DNA of 64,000 nt from Prosopocoilus inquinatus (GCA_036172665.1 JAYKNF010000016.1:372001-436000), one strand, 5' to 3'. Positions 28,044 to 37,986 are shown, counted from the first letter of the stretch. The notes: generated by a model from the letters alone, not told the origin. Numbers and translations: made by a program.

Positions 28044-28982
28044 TTATGCAATGTTATTTTTATCTATCCAGCTGTTATGTGTCTTATCAAAACCTAACCA
28101 TTTCACGAACACTTTATTTTTATTTCTTTTTAAAACTTTTTCCACGAGATAAACGTCTGGATATTTTACTTTTTGTAATTGTTCTTTATAAAACCCTCCT
28201 GATATGTCACTTCCGGTTGTGTCTTTTAATAAATAAGTAATCGGATTTGTGAGTTGTACTTTTCGAATCGTGAAAATCTCCGTTGACCAATTAGGCATAT
28301 ATGTCTTATCGAAGATTCCTCTAATTTTAGAAATACGTACGTAATCACCGACATTGAATTTTTTACTTTTAATGTCAACTAATTTAACTTTGTTGTACAC
28401 GGTATTCAACAATTCTTGTTCGTTTTGCTTTCCGACTTCGATCGGCTTCATGCCTATTGTTCTGTGCTTTTTGTTGTTGTATTTTTCCACGACACGTTTT
28501 AATAAATTTATCCATTTGTAGTTGCCTTGTAGGTTAAAGTTTTTAAACATATCGTTCTTGATTGTTCGATTTACTCGCTCCACTATCGATGCTTTTTTCT
28601 CGCTGAACACATTATAATGGTTAACGTTGTATTTTTTCGTTAATTTCTTGAATTCTTGATTAAAAAACTCCTTTCCCAAGTCCGTCTGAAGATTATTAGG
28701 TGACTGTTCGTTAAATACCTTTTCCATGGCATTGCTGACTTCGGATCCGGATTTATTCTTCAAAGGGAACGCCCAAACGTATTTTGAAAAGCAATTAATC
28801 ACGATCAATATGTATTTATAACCGTTATTTTCCTTAGCGTAAGGAATCATTTCCACCAGGTCGGCTTGATACAGATCGTTCAAAGATTTAATTATGACTT
28901 TACGCCTTTGGAAATTAATTCTTGCAGGTTTGTGAATTTCATCTACTACTTGTTTTTTAGCGTCTGTAATTAGATTCACCAT
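28044..28982 (-). CDS. int: Retroviral-type integrase with C-terminal chromodomain, element A (312 aa)
   Basis: Inserts polinton/adintovirus DNA into the genome. The rve core has Asp in LYQADLVEM, Asp in LQTDLGKEF and Glu in ASIVERVNR, with normal spacing. The C-terminal 40 residues form a chromodomain-like module (VYLVEKVLKRN, then VKWLGFDKTHNSWI). The N-terminal zinc-binding HHCC domain is not obvious, so the frame may start downstream of a lost exon. The frame is intact. It ends 7 bp upstream of the next gene's stop side, on the same strand, consistent with a polinton early cluster. Confidence 0.85.
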   Translation of the reverse strand: MVNLITDAKKQVVDEIHKPARINFQRRKVIIKSLNDLYQADLVEMIPYAKENNGYKYILIVINCFSKYVWAFPLKNKSGSEVSNAMEKVFNEQSPNNLQTDLGKEFFNQEFKKLTKKYNVNHYNVFSEKKASIVERVNRTIKNDMFKNFNLQGNYKWINLLKRVVEKYNNKKHRTIGMKPIEVGKQNEQELLNTVYNKVKLVDIKSKKFNVGDYVRISKIRGIFDKTYMPNWSTEIFTIRKVQLTNPITYLLKDTTGSDISGGFYKEQLQKVKYPDVYLVEKVLKRNKNKVFVKWLGFDKTHNSWIDKNNIA

Positions 28983-28989
28983 CTTTTTT

Positions 28990-29997
28990 TTACCTGATGA
29001 TACGAGCTTCTCTTAGTTCCTCTATTATTGAATTTATTTCATTCGTGTGGCTCGTATTACCGGCCGCTTGTGATGCTAACAATAATCTTAACCTTTCAAC
29101 AAGCTCATTTGGATCATTCCAATGTACGTAATCGATTTTATTATCGGTTGCTTGCATCAACAATCCACTACCTGTACTATTACTGTTGTTAATTAAAGGA
29201 GCTACAATATTTTTATACTTTTGCATTTTACTGCCATCTACTTGTTTATTCGATTTATAATGTCGTCGATGAGTATTAGTCCTAAGAATGATTTGTTTAT
29301 AATTTTTAGTATCTTCTTTGGTGTAATTCTCGGGGAATTTTTTAAACAGTAACTCATATAATCCTGGAGTACCTTTGTACCTTCTATTTTTAACAATTAT
29401 GTCAGCTCCATCGAGATTTAATGATGAGTCACCGATTCTTAAGTTTTCAGTACTTTTATCGAGTCTCACTCCATATTTATGATCAAATTCTTTATTTTCA
29501 TCGTCTGTGTACATATCATTGATGTATTTTCTAGGTAAGGGATGATACTGATCTAAATAATCGACATAGGCTTTCTCATCGAGACCCTTAAATCGTGAAT
29601 CTTCCTCTTCATCGGATTCAACACTTTCTAAAATAGATTCTTTAAATCTTTCCGATTCGTCAGCTTCATCTTCGTTAAAATCCATCACTGATGGTTTACG
29701 TTTTCTTATAGAAGAAAATCCTTTTGGAGTTGCAAAATCATATTGTTTGGGAGTCGTAAAATCATATAGTTGTTGTTGTTGTTGTTGTTCTTGCTGAGAG
29801 GTTGAAGGTTTTACGTGGATGTTGGATAATTCATTTTCGTTTCTTGGTTGTAATTTGCTTTCGATATTTTTCAAATGTTTGGTAATAGGTTCAAACGTCT
29901 TTTCTTTGGTTAATTCACCATGTTTTAAATAATTTAATTTGTCTCGAATATTTTTACGTTTTAACAAAAGTTTTTGTTTCATACATTTATCGGTCAT
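28990..29997 (-). CDS. Conserved polinton-associated protein next to integrase (335 aa)
   Basis: Matches a family often seen beside polinton integrases in insects and cnidarians (I recall it as a DUF8207-type protein). It has a basic N-terminal helix region, an acidic Ser/Glu-rich middle (residues about 120-165), a conserved block with IIVKNRRYKGTPGLYELLF and NYTKEDTKNY, and a C-terminal helix ending in EINSIIEELREARII. A Gln run (residues about 70-77) is low complexity. Function is unknown. The frame is intact and starts 48 bp from the retrozyme S2 insertion. Confidence 0.6.
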   Translation of the reverse strand: MTDKCMKQKLLLKRKNIRDKLNYLKHGELTKEKTFEPITKHLKNIESKLQPRNENELSNIHVKPSTSQQEQQQQQQLYDFTTPKQYDFATPKGFSSIRKRKPSVMDFNEDEADESERFKESILESVESDEEEDSRFKGLDEKAYVDYLDQYHPLPRKYINDMYTDDENKEFDHKYGVRLDKSTENLRIGDSSLNLDGADIIVKNRRYKGTPGLYELLFKKFPENYTKEDTKNYKQIILRTNTHRRHYKSNKQVDGSKMQKYKNIVAPLINNSNSTGSGLLMQATDNKIDYVHWNDPNELVERLRLLLASQAAGNTSHTNEINSIIEELREARIIR

Positions 29998-30408
29998 CTT
30001 GAGAAGTAACGGTTCGTATGATATTTCAAACCTTAATAACTACATATAAAATAGCGACATCTTACTATCGCTTTTTGACCTAACATTGCAGTAGGATAGA
30101 CAAATTGAAGCGGGATTTGCTCCTAATGAGTCCCCCATGCAAGGCGGCCATGCTTGCTGTCAAATCATAATGAAATCAAAAACGATTTGCACAAAATTTT
30201 TCTAAAATCTTTCATTATGCTTTGACAGCAAGCATGGCCGCCTTGCATGGGGGACTCATTAGGAGCAAATCCCGCTTCAATTTGTCTATCCTACTGCAAT
30301 GTTAGGTCAAAAAGCGATAGTAAGATGTCGCTATTTTATATGTTCATCATTCTTACATCGCATTTGCGAATAAATTGGGCAAGTCGTTTGTGGTCTGCAG
30401 TGGGAATG

Positions 30409-30473
30409 TCGAGCTACGTTTCTGCTGAAGAAGCCCCAAGCAGGGCTGAAACAGCTGTCCAGAGGCTGCTCGA
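30409..30473 (+). ncRNA. Type I hammerhead ribozyme in S2, unit 1
   Basis: Stem I UCGAGC/GCUCGA plus internal loop plus UUUCUG/CAGAGG. Core CUGAAGA at 30425-30431. Stem II AGCCC/GGGCU. GAAAC at 30448-30452. Stem III two pairs around AGCU. Cleavage triplet GUC at 30457-30459. All conserved positions are met. Confidence 0.85.
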
Positions 30474-30720
30474 GGTTCTCACTGCAATCAAAAACGATTT
30501 GCACAAAATTTTTCTAAAATCTTTCATTATGCTTTGACAGCAAGCATGGCCGCCTTGCATGGGGGACTCATTAGGAGCAAATCCCGCTTCAATTTGTCTA
30601 TCCTACTGCAATGTTAGGTCAAATAGCGATAGTAAGATGTCGCTATTTTATATGTTCATCATTCTTACATCGCATTTGCGAATAAATTGGGCAAGTCGTT
30701 TTTGGTCTGCAGTGGGAATG

Positions 30721-30785
30721 TCGAGCTACGTTTCTGCTGAAGAAGCCCCAAGCAGGGCTGAAACAGCTGTCCAGAGGCTGCTCGA
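30721..30785 (+). ncRNA. Type I hammerhead ribozyme in S2, unit 2
   Basis: Identical to unit 1 and exactly 312 bp downstream. Cleavage at both would release a 312-nt monomer RNA. Confidence 0.85.
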
Positions 30786-30849
30786 GGTTCTCACTGCAAT
30801 CAAAAACGATTTGCACAAAATTTTTCTTAATAACTACAATATAAGTTCA

Positions 30850-31557
30850 TCAGAGATATATATACTGATCAAATCCTTTCCTGTATCTTCCATCGTCCAT
30901 GCGATTATCTTTAAAAATAGTTACAAATTCGTACGGACCGCTTCCCCAACAGAGAGAACAAATATTTTTAAATTTATCGAAATTCATGTCAGTGCCAACG
31001 TGATCGTTGTAAACGTGTTTTAAATTTAGGTCATCTTGCTTGAAAAGTATGAGAGCATTAGCATTGTCTCTAATCAAATGTTTTTGCACTTTGGCATACG
31101 TTTGAGAGAGATAAAACGAATCTATGTAATTATGTCTACCCATACTAAAATATTCTCTAATTATGTCTTGATTGTTGCATGCAACATCGTCGAAAATAAA
31201 AATCGAATTAGGTTTCGCTTGTGAAGGTGGAAGTATGTTCTCACCTGCACTGTACGCAAAATAACCGATGCCTTTGATCGGCTTCAATAGCTGTTGTAAA
31301 TAAACATACTTCGGTTGATTTAATGATTTCGAGTACACGTAAACGTTTTCAAATGCCAAACCGTTTTCATGTTCGATCAAGTTAATGATAAGGTTCGTCT
31401 TTCCACAATTCGAAGGACCTACGATAATACATCTCAAGGTCGCAGGAAATAGTACATCGTGTCTTTTAAAACGTTCATCTTCAAAACTATTATTTTCTAT
31501 TTTTAAAGTTATTTTTTGTTTAACTAATTTCATATTGTTAGACAGATGGAGCATCAC
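30850..31557 (-). CDS. FtsK/HerA-type genome-packaging ATPase, element A (235 aa)
   Basis: Pumps DNA into capsids. Walker A GPSNCGKTNLI (residues about 47-57), Walker B SIFIFDDV and a sensor-like SQTYAKV segment are present, in A32-like order. The real start may be the Met nine residues in (MKLVKQ), which matches the usual N terminus of this family. The frame is intact. The gene diverges from the rightward structural genes that begin at 31651. Confidence 0.85.
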   Translation of the reverse strand: MMLHLSNNMKLVKQKITLKIENNSFEDERFKRHDVLFPATLRCIIVGPSNCGKTNLIINLIEHENGLAFENVYVYSKSLNQPKYVYLQQLLKPIKGIGYFAYSAGENILPPSQAKPNSIFIFDDVACNNQDIIREYFSMGRHNYIDSFYLSQTYAKVQKHLIRDNANALILFKQDDLNLKHVYNDHVGTDMNFDKFKNICSLCWGSGPYEFVTIFKDNRMDDGRYRKGFDQYIYL

Positions 31558-31650
31558 ATGAGAAATGTTATGAAATAGTTTTACATTTAAATTTATATTC
31601 AGTTAAAGAGTTGTCGTTTAAGAAATCACGTTTGTTAAAAAAAAATTAGA

Positions 31651-32693
31651 ATGAAGTGTTATATAGGAGACGGATTATTAAATTCAGCTATCAATAATTT
31701 ACCCTTTGAAATGCACATACCTACTTATAGATTTTGCGGACCCGGTACTAAACTACATTGGCACGCGGTGACATCGGTTTAAACGATTTAGATGAGGCAT
31801 GCAAGGAACATGACATAGCTTATTCTCAAGAAAAAGATTTAGCACGTAGACACGTGGCAGATAATAAATTATATAAGAAAGCAATGGAAAGATTTCGATC
31901 CAAGGATGCTTCGTGGGGTGAAAAAGCCGATTCATTGGGAGTAGCAGGAGCCATGAAAGCCAAACTAAAATTGGGAATGGGATTAACGACGAAAAAGTCT
32001 ATTAATGAATGTTTTAAAAAATTAGAAAAAACAAGAAAAACAGCAGAGTCTCTGGTTGAAAACATTGAATATTGTATAAAAGTTTTAACACAAAACGATA
32101 CAGTACAAAAGGATAAGAAGAAGAAGAAGATGGTACTTAAACCTAATGTAAAGAACATTAAAGAACGAGCACATCATAAAACACATGTAGATATTACAGA
32201 TAACTTCTCAATGAAACCGCATAAAATTAATGAAAAGAGAATAAATGAAAACGATAATATTGAATACAAAAAAAAATTAATCCAAGAAACCAAAAAGAAC
32301 GAATTAGTACAGAAGAAAAAGAAGGCTGTAAAACGAAAACTTAGGAACAAAACTAAAATTAACCTTGAAGAAGAAGATGAAAAAATGGATGTAGATATTA
32401 TTGATGACTATCCAATCACACATCAAAAAAGAAAGAACAAAAATAAAACTGAAAAAATAGATGTAGGTTTGGTAGAGGACTGTCCAATGAAACTGTCCAG
32501 ACGTGAAAAACGAAAATTAGATAAAACGGACGATAACGATGATTTTGAATTTAAAAAAATTAAAATAAATCCAAGTGATCCCGTTATACAACAAAATACA
32601 TCTTTGAAGAGAAAATTATCAATCGATGATGATGTTGATGATGACAATGTTGAAAAGAAAAAACCAAAATCATATGATAATATATTGAAATAA
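31651..32693 (+). pseudogene. PLA2-domain virion protein of element A, one frameshift
   Basis: The first frame, from the ATG at 31651, carries the YRFCGPGT calcium loop, then breaks between about 31752 and 31775. The second frame (31758-32693) resumes with DLDEACKEHDIAYS, the catalytic His-Asp helix. Past residue 100 the protein is a long Lys/Glu/Asp-rich region with repeated DVDIIDDYPI-like motifs, absent from the B-element version. One indel inactivates it. It lies first in the rightward structural cluster. Confidence 0.75.
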
Positions 32694-32713
32694 ATTCTTC
32701 AAGTAAAAAAATA

Positions 32714-33214
32714 ATGTTTCAGTGTGTAAATAAAATTCAACGAGTGAGGATGACAAAATTACGTGTTAAAACTAAAACAAAGAAGAAAGAAAACCTTTCA
32801 AAAGTAATAAAGCAAATACAGAAACATGTGCTTCAAAAAAAACCAAAAACTCTAAGTAAAGCGGTTAGAGTAGCTGTAAATTCATCCAAGAAGTTTAAAA
32901 ATAAGATAATATCACCCAAAAAACGTATAATTAAAGTACCTAAAACTGGTGGAGTGTTACCTTTAATACCGATTTTCGCCGGTTTGAGCGCTTTAGGTGC
33001 CCTCACCAGCGGTGCTACCGGTATAGTGAAAGCGATAAACGAAGCGAGAACAGCAAAAGAACAATTGAAAGAATCACAACGTCACAATAAATCTATGGAA
33101 GCGATAGCAATGGGCAAAGGATTATATTTGAAACCGCATAAAACCGGACTTGGACTTTTTTTAAGACCAGGACTCGTAAAAAAAAAGCCAGATTTTAAAA
33201 ATTCCTCACAATAA
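32714..33214 (+). CDS. pX/pVI-like basic and hydrophobic virion protein, element A (166 aa)
   Basis: Corresponds to the C-terminal half of the B-element PLA2 protein. It has a very basic N-terminal region, then KVPKTGGVLPLIPIF, a Gly/Ala-rich hydrophobic span, a charged helix (EQLKESQRHNKSME) and the terminal KTGLGLFLRP motif. The start may be the second Met (32750). An adenovirus pVI/pX-like membrane-lytic or core role is inferred from order and composition. It lies 5 bp upstream of the protease gene. Confidence 0.6.
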   Translation: MFQCVNKIQRVRMTKLRVKTKTKKKENLSKVIKQIQKHVLQKKPKTLSKAVRVAVNSSKKFKNKIISPKKRIIKVPKTGGVLPLIPIFAGLSALGALTSGATGIVKAINEARTAKEQLKESQRHNKSMEAIAMGKGLYLKPHKTGLGLFLRPGLVKKKPDFKNSSQ

Positions 33215-33218
33215 ACCG

Positions 33219-33569
33219 ATGACTAATATTGATTTGGAAAAATATGCAAAAATTTTGAAAATTCCTCATTTTAGAGGTGTATTTATGAGAAACGAGTTAC
33301 CTAAAAAAATTAAAGGAAACGAAAGAGGAATAATTAACTTGGATAATGCAAACGGTCCGGGAACACATTGGACGGCGTACAAGAAAACGGGATCTCAAGT
33401 TATTTATTTTGATAGTTTTGGAAACTTAAAGCCTCCTGTAGAAGTTGTAGCGTATTTTATTTCGAAAGAGCCTTGTAGAATTAATTATAATCATAATGCA
33501 TATCAAACCTATAACAGTTCTAACTGCGGTCAATTGTGCTTATCTTTTCTTAATAATGCAATAAAATAA
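33219..33569 (+). CDS. Adenain-like cysteine protease, element A (116 aa)
   Basis: His in GTHWTAYK, Asp in IYFDSFG, and Cys in NCGQLCLSF give the catalytic set in adenain order. The frame is intact and compact. It starts with MTNIDLEKYAKI, which helps to place the conserved start of the B-element proteases. It would cleave capsid precursors. Confidence 0.8.
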   Translation: MTNIDLEKYAKILKIPHFRGVFMRNELPKKIKGNERGIINLDNANGPGTHWTAYKKTGSQVIYFDSFGNLKPPVEVVAYFISKEPCRINYNHNAYQTYNSSNCGQLCLSFLNNAIK

Positions 33570-33597
33570 AATAAATCATATTTAGTGTTTCATTCGC

Positions 33598-34430
33598 TTG
33601 ATAACCGTTGACCTAGTAAAAATGTCTTTCTATACGTTCACGTTATCGGGCAAGGAATCCGTTTTAACCGCACAAATATATCCTCCGATTATTTTAGATA
33701 ATAAGAAAACGTACGTTCTCGGACTGATTGATTTTTATTCGTACAATGCCATTCCCAACGTCGATGAAACAAACAATAAATTTTACATAGACAAACACGT
33801 TATAGAAATTCCAGAAGGCGCTTATGAAGTCGAAGATATCGAAAACTACATAAAGTCTCGATTGGTTGAAATTAATTTCAAAAATCAAAAAGGTAGTAGT
33901 AGTAATAATAAATTATCGTCTACAAAAAAGAAAAATGGAAACGTTATCAATAAAGATAATGAGGATCCTTATATAACACCCAAATTTATGTTCCCTGACA
34001 GAAATGTAAATACAACCGCTAATGATGATGAGGTCATAGTACTAAAAGCAAATACGAATCATAATACATTGAAGTATGAGTTAAAAAGTAACAAAATTAT
34101 ACATTTCGAAAAATCAAATTCTATTGCACCTCTGTTGGGATTTAACAGAAGAAAACTGAGCGCAAATAGAAAACACATATCCGATTTTGCTATTAATATT
34201 TCTAAAGTCAATGCGATTTGCGTCGAATGCAATCTAATTACGAATTCTTATAATAATAACAATCAAGATCACGTGCTACACATATTCTTTCCTCAAGCAC
34301 CTCCAGGTTATAGAATAATAGAAAAAGTAAACAACGTCATTTATCTACCAATCAAGACCAAGATAGAAATTTAGTCAATTTTCAAAACGAAATCAGAACA
34401 ATAAGACTTCATTTAAAAGAGTTAAAGTAA
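33598..34430 (+). pseudogene. Penton-like minor capsid protein, element A, C-terminal frameshift
   Basis: The likely start is the Met at 33622 (MSFYTFTLSG). It contains NAIPNVDETNN, PEGAYEVEDIE, LLGFNRRKL, a VNAICVECNL strand, APPGYRIIE and IYLPI, as in polinton penton-like proteins. Relative to B it has an extra Asn/Lys/Ser-rich loop of about 40 residues near residues 95-150. The open frame ends at 34374. The conserved last 20-odd residues are in another frame, ending at TAA 34428-34430. One small indel explains the break. Confidence 0.75.
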
Positions 34431-34442
34431 AAAAAAAAAAAA

Positions 34443-34586
34443 ATGGTGTTTCAGTACAATATTTTTCCGTTTAAGGATATAAAAAGACAATTTACATGTA
34501 AGAGGTTCAGTTTAAAGAAGCAGTTAAAGGAATTAACTTCTGAAAATAAACAGTTTTTATTATCGTTGGGTTTTCAATTATTATAA
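34443..34586 (+). CDS. Small basic protein between capsid genes, element A (47 aa)
   Basis: A Lys-rich short frame ending in a LLSLGFQLL motif. It sits between the minor and major capsid genes, as the 57-aa genes of B do, and shares their C-terminal motif. Conservation of place across lineages is the support. Function unknown. Confidence 0.45.
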   Translation: MVFQYNIFPFKDIKRQFTCKRFSLKKQLKELTSENKQFLLSLGFQLL

Positions 34587-34602
34587 AGAAGATAAAAAAA
34601 AA

Positions 34603-35824
34603 ATGAGTTTCGGTATGTTAAACATTGGTGAGCACGTTTTCACCGACGATTCTATTACAAACTGTGAAATACACAGTCATCCACCGTACGCAAACACCAC
34701 GTTAAATAAATCAGATGAAATTCGACTACCGATTCAAACGCAGGACATCTACACGTTACCATCTCAAAGTTACCTGTACATCGAAGGGAAAATACTCGAT
34801 CAGGACAACAAAATCAGCAATACTTTGAACCTTTATCAATAACGGTATTGCTTTTCTGTTCGATGAAATCAGATACGAACTCGGTGGATCGGTCATAGAT
34901 CGCGCTCGAAATCCTGGCATAACGTCAACCATAAAAGGATACATTTCTTTTACGCACAACGACTGCACACGATACAACAATGTCGGCTGGAATCATCTTG
35001 AAAATCCTACAATCACCGACTTAACGACAGGAAATTTTAGCGTTTGCGTTCCGCTGAAGATTTTGCTCGGATTTTGTGAAGATTTAAAAAAAATTTTAGT
35101 GAACGTACGACAGGAATTAGTGCTCATTCGAAGTTCTTCAAATCTTAATGCGACAATTACCACGAAGAACGGGGAAAAACCTAAAATAGAACTTTTAAAA
35201 ATTCTATGGAAAATTCCTCACGTTCGAGTAGCCGACGCTGAAAAATTACAATTGCTCGGATATATCGATAAAGGAAGAGATCTCGAGATCGCGTTCAGAA
35301 ACTGGGAACTACACGAACTACCTCTCCTACAGCAGACGATGAGGCACACGTGGAACGTTAAAGCTAGCAGCCAATTGGAGAAACCTCGTTTCGTTATTGT
35401 CGGTTTTCAAACTAGTAGAAAAAATGACGCTTCAAAAAATGTCAGCCAATTTGATCATTGTAACTTAACAAACATGAAACTATATTTAAATTCTGAAGTC
35501 TATCCTTATGATAATTTAAATTTAAATTTTGACAAACATCAATTTGCAATCTTGTACGAAATGTACGCTCAATTTCAACAATCCTATTATTATAAAACCG
35601 CAGGCGAATCGTGTCTTAGCTTTACGAAATTTAAAGATTTAGCACCGCTCGTTGTGATCGATTGTAGCCGACAAAACGAAACACTCAAATCCGGGACCGT
35701 AGACATAAGATTAGAATTTGAAACTAATAAAAATATTCCCGCAAACACCTGCGCTTTTTGTCTCATTTTGCATGATAGATTAGCAAAATATAATCCACTT
35801 ACAAATGCTGTAAAAATGTTTTAA
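34603..35824 (+). pseudogene. Major capsid protein (double jelly-roll), element A, frameshifted
   Basis: Homologous to the 406-aa frame of B2. The first block (34603-34842) carries EIHSHPPYAN and YTLPSQSYLYIEG. The frame then breaks near 34840, and the next long block (35063-35824) begins within the LKILLGF segment. The intermediate part (34845-35060) reads in register with that block without its own Met. It holds NWELHE and the VVIDCS block near the C terminus. It makes the hexon-like capsomer in this virus group. One indel is enough to explain the defect. Confidence 0.8.
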
Positions 35825-35880
35825 AAATTAATTATAAATAAAGTGTTGTGTAGTCATTTTATTCATTCTTTCTCGAAAAG

Positions 35881-36006
35881 ATGCCCGTTCCGGTGAAGTA
35901 CAAGTGCCCTAAATGTAAAGGAGAGACAGATATACCAGAACACAAATGTATATCTTGTTTGATGGATCAATTACAGAAAGACCTCTACGGAAAAAAACAT
36001 TGGTAG
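35881..36006 (+). CDS. Zinc-ribbon micro-protein, element A (41 aa)
   Basis: MPVPVKYK is followed by CPKC, then after 12 residues CISC, so four Cys in two CxxC knuckles spaced like a zinc ribbon. It ends in KKHW. It starts 57 bp after the major capsid gene, on the same strand. Too short for confident assignment. The knuckle pattern and position are the support. Confidence 0.45.
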   Translation: MPVPVKYKCPKCKGETDIPEHKCISCLMDQLQKDLYGKKHW

Positions 36007-36080
36007 TAGGAAGGGGAGAACTTATTATTTAATTTTTTACACATCTGATTCAGTATATTTTAATCATTGCACCGGGCAAG

Positions 36081-36785
36081 ATGAGAACCTTAATCACATT
36101 ACTTTTCATTACCATTACCCGCATTCAGTGCAATACCACTGACTCATGTGAATACTATAAACAAAGTTATGAAACCGCTCAAGCTGAATACCACACACTT
36201 TATAATAGCAGTTTTATCATATATCAAGAATGTACAAAGGAGCTCGATGAATACATTCAATTACATGCCAACGAAATAGATTTAAACGATAAGTACATTC
36301 AACAAATTGAAAATTGTGAAAAAAGGGTCACAAACTTAAGTGAAGAAGTCGTTAATACAGAAAGAATTAAACTAATTAAAGAAAATATTTTATTGGAATC
36401 ATCTATGCAAGTATTAAATAAAACTTCAACAGAAAAATTACATGTCTTAGACGAAAAAATAAACATAGCATTTTCTCTAATTAACGAATACAAGAAAAAC
36501 GTATCACGTTTATTAAATCAAATCGATACATTGACACATGAATTGTATATGATTGGAGCGGATTCCAACAATTGTAGCAAGAAACTACATATAACAATTG
36601 ATGAACTATTGAAACAACAGGCGAATCAAAACAAAATGTATAAAAATATCAACGATTGCATTGACAGAGAAGAAGATTGTTTGGAACGAAGAAATAAAAT
36701 GGGTGTAACACTTAATACCTGTCGAAAAATTAACAGAAGATTAAGACAACAAATCCTAATTATTTCAATTGTAAATTATAACTAA
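36081..36785 (+). CDS. Secreted coiled-coil protein, element A (234 aa)
   Basis: An N-terminal signal peptide (MRTLITLLFITITRIQC) is followed by several Asn-x-Ser/Thr sequons and scattered Cys, then long heptad-like helices from about residue 60 to 200. There is no C-terminal membrane anchor. Last gene before the presumed element end. Nothing like it is seen in B. A fibre- or spike-like or otherwise secreted protein is possible. No family recognised. Confidence 0.55.
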   Translation: MRTLITLLFITITRIQCNTTDSCEYYKQSYETAQAEYHTLYNSSFIIYQECTKELDEYIQLHANEIDLNDKYIQQIENCEKRVTNLSEEVVNTERIKLIKENILLESSMQVLNKTSTEKLHVLDEKINIAFSLINEYKKNVSRLLNQIDTLTHELYMIGADSNNCSKKLHITIDELLKQQANQNKMYKNINDCIDREEDCLERRNKMGVTLNTCRKINRRLRQQILIISIVNYN

Positions 36786-36839
36786 AAGTTTTTTTTATTT
36801 GTAAAAATTGTAATATTATATTAGAACAAGTCTGAAATA

Positions 36840-37440
36840 AAATATTACATTCTAACGAAGCGTCTTATCAGTTCCCTGATCCCTCGTTTGACCTAGCGTC
36901 TCTTATCGTCTTTGCGTAACCGCTCGTCTGATCCCCCTAGCGACGTTCGAACACAGATTCCTAAAAATCTACATTTTTGCATTTTTTTTTCAATCAGTAA
37001 GCAACAAAAAAAAAAAAAAAAAAACCGACACAAACAAGTGTCACCTGTGTTGTGACAGGTAGCGCAAAAATTCTGTTCAAACCTGCGAAACGATACGCGT
37101 TCAAGAAATACCGCTCGTACTAGGACAGTACAAAGGTCAGCGCGCGACTTTGAAAGCCTCTGCTCGCGCAACCGCGGCGAGGCTCCTCCAGCCTCCACTT
37201 CTTCTTAGGCCTCTGGTCATTGACGATGACCTTGAAAGACTTCTTCTTCTTAGGCCTCTCAGCATTGTCCACAAGGCGACCTTGAAAGCCTCTGGTCATT
37301 GACCACTTCTTACACCCTCTGGTCATTGACGACATGCACAAGAACCAACAGGGGTTACTTCTTCACCGATAAAAACACCCCTACAATTGGGGTTGGATTT
37401 CAACGGTGGTCTCTTCGGATGGAACATGCCATCGAAGTGT
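36840..37440. other. Candidate terminal region of element A
   Basis: No gene. An A run (37003-37022) is followed by GC-richer sequence with imperfect repeats of cctctggtcattgac (about 37209, 37289, 37316) and gaccttgaaag (about 37227, 37276). Tandem repeats near polinton ends are common. The true terminus and its inverted partner cannot be found, because the other end was lost at the B1 junction. Confidence 0.4.
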
Positions 37441-37467
37441 CCTAGGATCCCGCTTGCTATACTACTC

Positions 37468-37889
37468 AGACCAAAAACGACTTGCCCAATTTATTCGCAA
37501 ATGCGATGTAAGAATGATGAACATATAAAATAGCGACATCTTACTATCGCTTTTTGACCTAACATTGCAGTAGGATAGACAAATCCCCCATGCAAGGCGG
37601 CCATGCTTGCTGTCAAATCATAATGAAATCAAAAACGATTTGCACAAAATTTTTCTAAAATCTTTCATTATGCTTTGACAGCAAGCATGGCCGCCTTGCA
37701 TGGGGGACTCATTAGGAGCAAATCCCGCTTCAATTTGTCTATCCTACTGCAATGTTAGGTCAAAAAGCGATAGTAAGATGTCGCTATTTTATATGTTCAT
37801 CATTCTTACATCGCATTTGCGAATAAATTGGGCAAGTCGTTTGTGGTCTGCAGTGGGAATGTCGAGCTACGTTTCTGCTGAAGAAGCCC
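37468..37889. mobile_element. Retrozyme-like element S3, truncated
   Basis: An inverted unit pair as in S1 and S2. The plus arm stops at 37889, inside the ribozyme just after CUGAAGA-AGCCC, and is replaced by an integrase fragment. Confidence 0.7.
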
Positions 37890-37986
37890 GTTTTGGTATC
37901 CATGAATTATGTTTAGAACTCAATCCTAAATAACTTACAAGCTCTTTATTACCTTTTTTTCTCAACACATTAATTAAATATACTGG
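37890..37986 (-). pseudogene. Integrase chromodomain fragment
   Basis: About 32 codons read VYLINVLRKKGNK, then SYLGLSSKHNSW. They align residue by residue with the end of the element A integrase but differ at about half the sites. It is the remains of an integrase of another polinton lineage, perhaps that of element B, since it lies just outside B2 in the same orientation. That link is speculation. Confidence 0.55.

Larger units (their letters stand above)
30045..30826 (+). mobile_element. Retrozyme-like element S2 with tandem 312-bp units
   Basis: Flanked by the 12-bp duplication ttaataactaca (30033-30044 and 30827-30838). It contains a partial inverted unit followed by repeat units of exactly 312 bp, shown by the two ribozymes at 30409 and 30721. 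It sits between the integrase-partner gene and the ATPase gene of element A. Apparent reading frames of 96 and 154 codons here follow the repeat and are not genes. Confidence 0.8.

Noticed and set aside
30247..31023. Open frames of 96 and 154 codons starting MGDSLGAN, repeated at 37700 and in part near 2880
   Set aside because: They coincide with the retrozyme units and include the ribozyme stems. The reading frame is a passenger of a 312-bp repeat (312 is a multiple of three) and is not a gene.
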